In this document: in pieces, positions 31,405 through 36,289 of the stretch
Layout of the letters: each line of letters starts with the position of its first letter
How positions within the stretch are numbered: the first letter of the stretch is position 1
Origin: Anaerolineae bacterium
Lineage (GTDB): Bacteria > Chloroflexota > Anaerolineae > J036 > Brachytrichaceae
Assembly (NCBI GenBank): GCA_947476335.1
Contig: CANJQH010000032.1
Location: 1-36,289 of the forward strand
Direction of reading: 5' to 3'
Length of the DNA: 36,289 bases
The notes under the pieces: generated by a model
What the model saw: the letters and a program-made list of their open reading frames with translations, nothing else
Told to the model about the DNA's origin: nothing
The model's database searches: none
Program-made: the position numbers and the translations under genes

Positions 31405-32235
31405 ATGTCCGATCTGCTCACTCAGTGGCGCAGCGACGGCTGCGTGACTCTTCCCGCGCTCCTCGATTCGGGGCGCGCAACGCGCATACGCACCCTCTGC
31501 GACCATGTGCTCGCACAGTGGAGCGCCTGCGACCCGCAGACCGGCCAACCAGGCGCCAAACCGGACGCAACCGTGATGCGTCACCTCAACCATCCCGCCT
31601 ATTTCACACAACGCCCAGCCGAACTGGCCGAGCTGCTCGCCGTCGCCGCCGACCCAGCCGTGCTGCGTATCGTCGAAGCCGTCTTCGGTGAAGCGCCAAT
31701 GTTCCGCTGCACCAGCCTGTTCTTCAACCCCAGCGGCATCAGCCTCGACGGTAACTGGCATCGTGACTCACAGTTCACCCACCGCGACGATGCCGCAGAG
31801 TGGGAAATGCTGCGCACAGCCGGCGAAAACGGCGCCGGCATGCAGATGCAAATTGCCTTGCTGCCCAGTGATGACATCGAAATTGTCCCCGGTTCACATC
31901 TGCGCTGGGACACGCCGGCGGAATACGCCATCCGCAAGGCAGACGACTGGGCGCACAATCGCTCAAACGCCATGCCCGGCGCACAGCGCATGCACCAAAA
32001 CGCCGGCGATGCGGTGCTGTTCAACCCGAATGCCCTTCACCGCGGGCGCTACCGCTCGGAAATCCCGCGACGCACTCTGATGCTCACCTACACCCGCCGC
32101 TCCGAGCCGTGCAGCGATTTCTTCTCCGCCCAGCCATGGTTCCTCGAACCCGGCTATCTGCATGGCCTCGACGCACACTCACAACACTTCTACGACGAGT
32201 TCGTCGCGCAATACCGCGCTGATTGGCAGAAATAA
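31405..32235 (+). CDS. Phytanoyl-CoA dioxygenase (PhyH) family protein
   Basis: This 276-residue jelly-roll oxygenase has His119-x-Asp121 (NWHRDSQFTH), His212 (NALHRGRYRSEIPRR) and Arg222/Arg223 for iron and 2-oxoglutarate. The insert between the two halves of the triad contains DIEIVPGSHLRWDTPAEY, typical of bacterial PhyH proteins that act on small polar substrates. The next PhyH gene starts two bases after its stop, so they are cotranscribed. The 60-bp divergent gap before it is shared with the BNR gene. The product is unknown. Confidence 0.92.
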   Translation: MSDLLTQWRSDGCVTLPALLDSGRATRIRTLCDHVLAQWSACDPQTGQPGAKPDATVMRHLNHPAYFTQRPAELAELLAVAADPAVLRIVEAVFGEAPMFRCTSLFFNPSGISLDGNWHRDSQFTHRDDAAEWEMLRTAGENGAGMQMQIALLPSDDIEIVPGSHLRWDTPAEYAIRKADDWAHNRSNAMPGAQRMHQNAGDAVLFNPNALHRGRYRSEIPRRTLMLTYTRRSEPCSDFFSAQPWFLEPGYLHGLDAHSQHFYDEFVAQYRADWQK

Positions 32236-32237
32236 CC

Positions 32238-33038
32238 ATGACCACAACTAACTGGACCTCCACCCGCCAAGACTTTGACCGCCAAGGCTACGCCATCGCT
32301 CGCCACGTCATCGATCCCGACCTCATCGCCGAAGGCCGCGCCCACGTTGAGTGGCTCATGGCCAAACACCCCGACCTGCGGCCCGAAGCGCTCGGCCATA
32401 CCCTCATGAGCCATGATGCCTTCTGGGTCCGCCTCGTCAGCGACCCACGCCTGCTTGACCTTGTCGAGGCTTTTATCGGGCCGAATATCGCACTCTTCGC
32501 CTCACATTACATCGCCAAACAGCCCTACGACGGACAGCCCGTGCTCTGGCACCAAGACGGCAGCTACTGGCCCCTCGAACCCATGGAAGTCGTCACGCTC
32601 TGGCTCGCCTTCGACGATTCCATGCGCGAGAATGGCTGCCTCCGCGTCCTGCCCGGCACTCAGAACGTCGCCCTGCAGGAAATGCACCGCCGCACCGACG
32701 TCACCAACGTGCTTAGCTCCGCCATCGACGACAATTTCGTCGACGAATCCGCCGCCGTAGACGTCATCCTCGCCGCCGGCGACGTCTCGATTCATCATCC
32801 CAACATCATCCACGGCTCCGACGCCAATACCTCACCCCTCTGGCGCCGCGGCCTCACCATCCGCTATATCCCCACCAGCACCGAAATCCTGCACCCCGGC
32901 CCCGATCTCTGGCCGAGTTGCTTCCATCTGCGCGGCAACGCCGTCCCCGGCATCAACGTCTATCGCCCCTTCCCCAAATATTCGCCGGAAACGAGCATCC
33001 CGTTCAGGGGATGTCAGGAATGGGCGACGAAGCAGTAA
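32238..33038 (+). CDS. Phytanoyl-CoA dioxygenase (PhyH) family protein
   Basis: This 266-residue oxygenase has His105-x-Asp107 (LWHQDGSYWPL), His192 (NIIHGSDANTSPLWRR) and Arg203/Arg204. The stretch VVTLWLAFDDSMRENGCLRV is the usual core strand pattern. The ATG at 32238 is preferred to a TTG at 32223 that overlaps the previous gene. It is distinct in sequence from its upstream neighbour, so the pair is not a recent duplication. Together they may perform two hydroxylations in one pathway, which is inference. A family A element begins 14 bases after its stop. Confidence 0.92.
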   Translation: MTTTNWTSTRQDFDRQGYAIARHVIDPDLIAEGRAHVEWLMAKHPDLRPEALGHTLMSHDAFWVRLVSDPRLLDLVEAFIGPNIALFASHYIAKQPYDGQPVLWHQDGSYWPLEPMEVVTLWLAFDDSMRENGCLRVLPGTQNVALQEMHRRTDVTNVLSSAIDDNFVDESAAVDVILAAGDVSIHHPNIIHGSDANTSPLWRRGLTIRYIPTSTEILHPGPDLWPSCFHLRGNAVPGINVYRPFPKYSPETSIPFRGCQEWATKQ

Positions 33039-33052
33039 GCATTTCGGATTTC

Positions 33053-33163
33053 GTAACTACTCAGGCCCAAATCAGTAGTTCCCGCGAAACACGCTATTCC
33101 TTCCCCTTCGGGGGAAGGAATAGCGTGTTTCGCGTTGGAAAAATGGCTGGCCTGAGTAGTTAC
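33053..33163 (+). mobile_element. Family A element without target duplication
   Basis: The 111-bp element has perfect GTAACTACTCAGGCC / GGCCTGAGTAGTTAC ends and a hairpin core with CACGCTATTCCTTCCCC arms and a TTCG tip. The flanks are not direct repeats; instead GATTTC and GAAATC extend the palindrome outward. It lies between convergent genes and its hairpin could end transcription from both sides. Confidence 0.88.
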
Positions 33164-33184
33164 GAAATCTGAAATCTGCAATAT

Positions 33185-34168
33185 TCAGTCTTCCATGCGC
33201 CCCAGGTCCGCCCACTTCACACCCTGCCGCACCATGAAATATGCGCCGAGCAGCGTGACCGGCAGCCACAGCGCCACGTGCAGCACGAGTACGTACGCGC
33301 TGGCCAGGCCTTTCTCCACGCCGAGCGCCTCGGCTGCCAGAATGCCGCCCGCGTCGAAAGTGCCCACCGCCCCCGGCGCACCCGGTATGACCGTGAACAG
33401 GTTCGATACACCGTTGATCAGCATCAACCCCACAAATGGCAACGACAACCCGAAGGCGTGCGCCACGCAGGCATACTTTCCAGTCTCGATCAGCCACGTG
33501 ATCGCCGAAGCGGCGATGATCTGCGCCGCCGCGGCCGGATCGCGCAGGCTGCCCGCCCCAGCGATGAAGCGCGTGGCGAAATTCACCAGCCCACCTCGAA
33601 AACGCTCCGGAAAAAATCGCGCTGCCACCGCATTCACGATGCGCTCCGCAGCCGCCGGCGCATGCGCCATCCACAAAAATATACCGATCGCCACGCCGAA
33701 CACCAGCAGTGCCACCACCACCGCCGGCCATGCCTGCGTCGACAGCCCCGGCACCGCCGGCAAACCGATCACCACAAACGCCACCATCAACAGCCCATCC
33801 AGCACGCGCTCGATCCCCACCGTCGCCAGGCTGCTGCTCATCGGCACGCCTTCGTTGCGCCGCAGCACCCAAGCACGCAACACCTCACCGATACGCGCCG
33901 GATATACGTTGTTCCCCATGTAGCCAATTACCACCACCGGAAACAACCGCCGCGTCGGCAATCGCACACCCAGCGGACGCAGCAGCAGCGACCAGCGCCA
34001 CGAACGAAATCCAACCGACACGAAATACAACGCAATGCCCGGCAACAGCCAGATCAAATTGGCGTTCTGTAGGTCGTGGGCGAACTCATCCAGCCGCAGT
34101 CCACGCAGCGCCAGCGCCAGCAGCGCCACGCTGATCAACACTCCAGCCCAGAAGAGTAGCTTTTTCAT
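33185..34168 (-). CDS. Lysylphosphatidylglycerol synthase transmembrane-domain (UPF0104-type) protein
   Basis: This 327-residue protein has about eight hydrophobic helices and the family stretch SVGFRSWRWSLLLRPLG. It continues with VVIGYMGNNVYPARIGEVLRAW, GIERVLDGLLMVAF, and near the C-terminus FTVIPGAPGAVGTFDAGG. It matches the membrane half of MprF-like proteins without the synthase domain, so it is more likely a lipid or polyprenyl-linked flippase-type protein. The ATG at 34168 is one codon after a GTG. It follows the esterase gene by nine bases and is in the lipA operon. Its substrate is unknown. Confidence 0.87.
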   Translation of the reverse strand: MKKLLFWAGVLISVALLALALRGLRLDEFAHDLQNANLIWLLPGIALYFVSVGFRSWRWSLLLRPLGVRLPTRRLFPVVVIGYMGNNVYPARIGEVLRAWVLRRNEGVPMSSSLATVGIERVLDGLLMVAFVVIGLPAVPGLSTQAWPAVVVALLVFGVAIGIFLWMAHAPAAAERIVNAVAARFFPERFRGGLVNFATRFIAGAGSLRDPAAAAQIIAASAITWLIETGKYACVAHAFGLSLPFVGLMLINGVSNLFTVIPGAPGAVGTFDAGGILAAEALGVEKGLASAYVLVLHVALWLPVTLLGAYFMVRQGVKWADLGRMED

Positions 34169-34177
34169 CACCCTCGC

Positions 34178-35083
34178 CTACTTCGTCCCCTTGTGTGCCA
34201 CCAGCTTCGCCGTCGACCAAGAAGCGCCATAGAACGTCAAATATTCACTCACGCGTGTCGACCAGTACGCATCCCCATGATTGCCGCGGCCAACGCTGTA
34301 CGCGAAGCCATCAATGCCCTGCGCACGCAGATCCGCGGCAAATTTATCGATGTCGTAATGCGCCCAGTCCACATCGCCTGAGTCCATCCAAATGCGCGTC
34401 TGCGCCAGCAACTCCATGTTCGTCGCGTAGCTCAGCATGCTGAAACCCGCCGGCACCCCAACCAGCTTCGTCGTAATCGACGGGCTGTGCGCGCCAAGAA
34501 TGCCGAATTTGTCCGGGTTCGACACAGCAATCTGAATCGCCCAGTAGCCGCCACGTGAAATACCGCCGATGGCGCGCCCTTCGCGCGTCGCCTGCGTGCT
34601 GTAGTGCGCGTCGATGTACGGCACCAGCTCGTCGACGATAAAACCCGCGTACGAAGCACTTCCACCGTTCGACCACGAATACTTGCCAGCCGACCCGGCG
34701 CGCATGTCTGCACTCGGCATCACGATAATGAAACGCGGCAGCGTGCCCAGGCTCATACGAATATCCGCCACGCGCGGTACACCGTCGTTCACCCAGCCGC
34801 CAAATTCGAATTCGGTGCCATGAATCAGATACAGCACCGGATACTTGTTCGCAGGCGAATAGCACGGCGGTAGGAATACATGCGCCCACATCTCCACCGC
34901 AGCCACACGGCTCGGCACCGTTTCGGTGACCAGCTGGCCAGTCGGCTGATCGCAGTCACCGACCACCGCCGCCAGTCGCTCAGCTGCCGCCGCTGGCGCA
35001 GCACCGCAGCCAAAGAATGCCGCAACGACGACAATCAATGCCACCACCGCACGGAATTTCAAAATGCTCGGTATCGACGCCAT
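34178..35083 (-). CDS. Secreted esterase D-type alpha/beta hydrolase
   Basis: This 301-residue hydrolase has an N-terminal signal (FRAVVALIVVVAAFFGCG) with a possible lipobox at Cys26. The fold follows with LYLIHGTEFEFGGW, the nucleophile Ser176 in GGISRGGYW, a probable acid at Asp234 (WMDSGDVDW) and His269 (GRGNHGDAYW). The family includes esterase D and mycolyltransferase-like enzymes, so carbohydrate or lipid esters are likely. The ATG at 35083 comes one base after the lipA stop; a GTG at 35104 would overlap lipA and is less likely. It lies between lipA and a membrane protein gene. Confidence 0.86.
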   Translation of the reverse strand: MASIPSILKFRAVVALIVVVAAFFGCGAAPAAAAERLAAVVGDCDQPTGQLVTETVPSRVAAVEMWAHVFLPPCYSPANKYPVLYLIHGTEFEFGGWVNDGVPRVADIRMSLGTLPRFIIVMPSADMRAGSAGKYSWSNGGSASYAGFIVDELVPYIDAHYSTQATREGRAIGGISRGGYWAIQIAVSNPDKFGILGAHSPSITTKLVGVPAGFSMLSYATNMELLAQTRIWMDSGDVDWAHYDIDKFAADLRAQGIDGFAYSVGRGNHGDAYWSTRVSEYLTFYGASWSTAKLVAHKGTK

Positions 35084-35084
35084 C

Positions 35085-36047
35085 TCAAGCTTGCGCCGCC
35101 GCACGCCAGCGCTTGCTCAGCGCACGCGCCTGAAATTCAGCACGGAACGAGCTGCGCACCAACGGACCACTTTCGACCCACTTGAACCCCATCTCCAGAC
35201 CGGCGCGGCGAAATTCGACAAATTCCTCCGGCGTGTAGTAACGCGCGATCGGCAGATGCTGCTTGCTCGGCTGCAGATACTGGCCCAGCGTCAGAATGTC
35301 GACATCGACCGCGCGCAGGTCGCGCATCGTCGCCAGCACTTCCTCAGGCTCCTCACCCAGGCCCAGCATGATGCCGGTCTTCGTCACCGCATCCGGCTGA
35401 ATACGCTTGGCGTTCTGCAGCGTCGTGAGCGCCCACGCGTAGTTGTCCTGCGGCTGCACCTGCTTGAACAGGCGCTCCACCGTCTCCACGTTGTGGTTCA
35501 AAATATCCGGCTCCTCGCGCATGACAATTTCAAGCGCAGCCGAATTGGCCTTGAAGTCCGGAATCAATACTTCAATCGTGCAATCAGGTTTGACCTTGCG
35601 GATCTGCCGGATCGCAAGCGCAAAAATCGGCGCGCCGCCATCCTTGCGCTCATCGCGGTTCACCGAGGTGATCACCACATGCTGCAGATTCATATCCACC
35701 ACCGCCTGCGCTACGCGCAGCGGCTCCGCCCAATCCAAAGGCGACGGCATGCCGGTCTTCACATCACAAAAGCCACAGGAGCGCGTACATACATCACCCA
35801 TGATCAGGAACGTGGCAGTGCCACGGCCCCAGCATTCGGCAATATTCGGGCAATTGGCTTCTTCGCAAATCGTGTGCAGCGATTTGCTGCGCATCAACCG
35901 TTTGAGTTCATGAAAAGTTTCGCCCGACGGTGCGCGCACCTTCAACCAATCCGGCCGACGCACATAGCCTACAGGCGCCTGCCCAGTCGCCGTCACTGGA
36001 ATCTCGTGTACCGCAAGCAAACCGGTTTCAGAATTCGTGGAGCTCAT
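35085..36047 (-). CDS. lipA: Lipoyl synthase
   Basis: This 320-residue radical-SAM enzyme inserts two sulfurs into protein-bound octanoyl chains to make lipoyl cofactors. The auxiliary cluster motif is Cys61-x4-Cys66-x5-Cys72 (CEEANCPNIAEC). The radical-SAM motif is Cys87-x3-Cys91-x2-Cys94 (CTRSCGFC), and the C-terminal serine motif is VRSSF. The start is ATG at 36047 (or the adjacent ATG at 36050); a longer frame to 36086 runs into a repeat. No lipB or lipoylated dehydrogenase gene is in the window. It heads an operon with the esterase and membrane protein genes. A truncated family C element lies 29 bases upstream. Confidence 0.95.
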   Translation of the reverse strand: MSSTNSETGLLAVHEIPVTATGQAPVGYVRRPDWLKVRAPSGETFHELKRLMRSKSLHTICEEANCPNIAECWGRGTATFLIMGDVCTRSCGFCDVKTGMPSPLDWAEPLRVAQAVVDMNLQHVVITSVNRDERKDGGAPIFALAIRQIRKVKPDCTIEVLIPDFKANSAALEIVMREEPDILNHNVETVERLFKQVQPQDNYAWALTTLQNAKRIQPDAVTKTGIMLGLGEEPEEVLATMRDLRAVDVDILTLGQYLQPSKQHLPIARYYTPEEFVEFRRAGLEMGFKWVESGPLVRSSFRAEFQARALSKRWRAAAQA

Positions 36048-36054
36048 CATGCGG

Positions 36055-36060
36055 ATTGTA
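36055..36060 (-). promoter_or_regulatory. lipA: Possible -10 box for lipA
   Basis: TACAAT on the minus strand lies four bases before the first ATG, which would give an almost leaderless transcript. No good -35 box is visible, and the family C remnant begins 19 bases further upstream, so the original -35 region may have been replaced. Confidence 0.25.
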
Positions 36061-36078
36061 GCAAAGGCAATTTCTATA

Positions 36079-36154
36079 GGGTGCATTCGCCAAAAGGGGC
36101 GATTTGGTCATCCGCCATCGCGTGCGGCCCATCGTTGGTAAATCCCTCGAAACG
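36079..36154 (-). repeat. Truncated family C element
   Basis: GGGTGCATTCGCC to CCCTCGAAACG matches, with one visible mismatch (GATTTGG for GATTGGG), the reverse complement of the right arm of the element at 22777-22958. The match ends inside the hairpin and the other half is absent. Confidence 0.88.
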
Positions 36155-36203
36155 AAGGAAACATACCCGGCTTCTAAGAACTGACTCTCTACTCCCCACC
36201 ACA

Positions 36204-36289
36204 CTAAGTTCCTGTCCATAAGTTTTGTCCGGCAGATTCGCCTCCCCCGCACAGCGGGGGAGGCGACTCTGCCGCCAGAACTTTTGGCG
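36204..36289 (+). mobile_element. Family B element cut by the window end
   Basis: This reference-orientation copy contains 86 of the 96 bases; the final ACTCACTTAG falls beyond the window. The tip reads GCACAGC instead of GCAAAGC and one arm base is changed (CGACTCTG for CGAATCTG). Confidence 0.9.

Noticed and set aside
35064-36221. 385-codon plus-strand frame opposite lipA
   Set aside because: lipA on the minus strand carries all cluster cysteines; the opposite frame is Arg/His-rich with no match and runs into repeats.

Overview
The window looks like part of a GC-rich Chloroflexota (Anaerolineae-like) chromosome. The reasons are an auracyanin-like Tat lipoprotein, an oligopeptide-binding lipoprotein with an Ala/Pro/Glu/Thr repeat linker after the lipobox, a DUF2089/SHOCT-like gene set, and many small palindromic repeats between genes. 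The assignment is inference from gene content only. No rRNA, tRNA, CRISPR array or transposase gene was seen.

Layout. 1-13.6 kb is a surface-polysaccharide island on the plus strand: six retaining-type (GT-B) glycosyltransferases, one GT2 glycosyltransferase, a small coiled-coil protein and a CDP-paratose/tyvelose-type epimerase. Many of these genes are coupled by ATGA or TAATG overlaps. A large secreted FG-GAP repeat protein interrupts the island on the minus strand (6.3-8.4 kb). 13.9-17.5 kb holds an M24 (Xaa-Pro-type) peptidase and a GH42-like glycoside hydrolase, ending at a strong hairpin terminator. 17.5-21.5 kb is a probable regulatory/envelope operon: DUF2089 zinc-ribbon/HTH protein, beta-solenoid protein with a SHOCT-like tail, an MFS exporter split by an in-frame TAA, and a small SHOCT-like protein. 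21.7-26.3 kb carries a PhyH-type dioxygenase, two membrane proteins of unknown function, a CefD-like PLP enzyme and a cupredoxin-fold lipoprotein that has lost most copper ligands. 26.4-31.3 kb (minus) is a peptide-type ABC importer (binding protein and two permeases, no ATPases) preceded by a BNR propeller protein. 31.4-33.0 kb has two adjacent PhyH-type dioxygenases. 33.2-36.0 kb (minus) is a tight lipA-esterase-membrane protein operon.

The most striking feature is the set of short non-autonomous mobile elements. Family A (ends GTAACTACTCAGGC) has three copies with perfect 8-bp target duplications. Family C (ends GGGTGCATTCGCC) has one copy with a perfect 8-bp duplication. Family B is a 96-bp imperfect palindrome with six copies, one flanked by a perfect 9-bp duplication. 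Families A and C share a related hairpin core whose arms differ between copies yet stay complementary. Element ends lie close to several genes, create spurious upstream start codons and separate operon members. The window itself ends inside a B copy.
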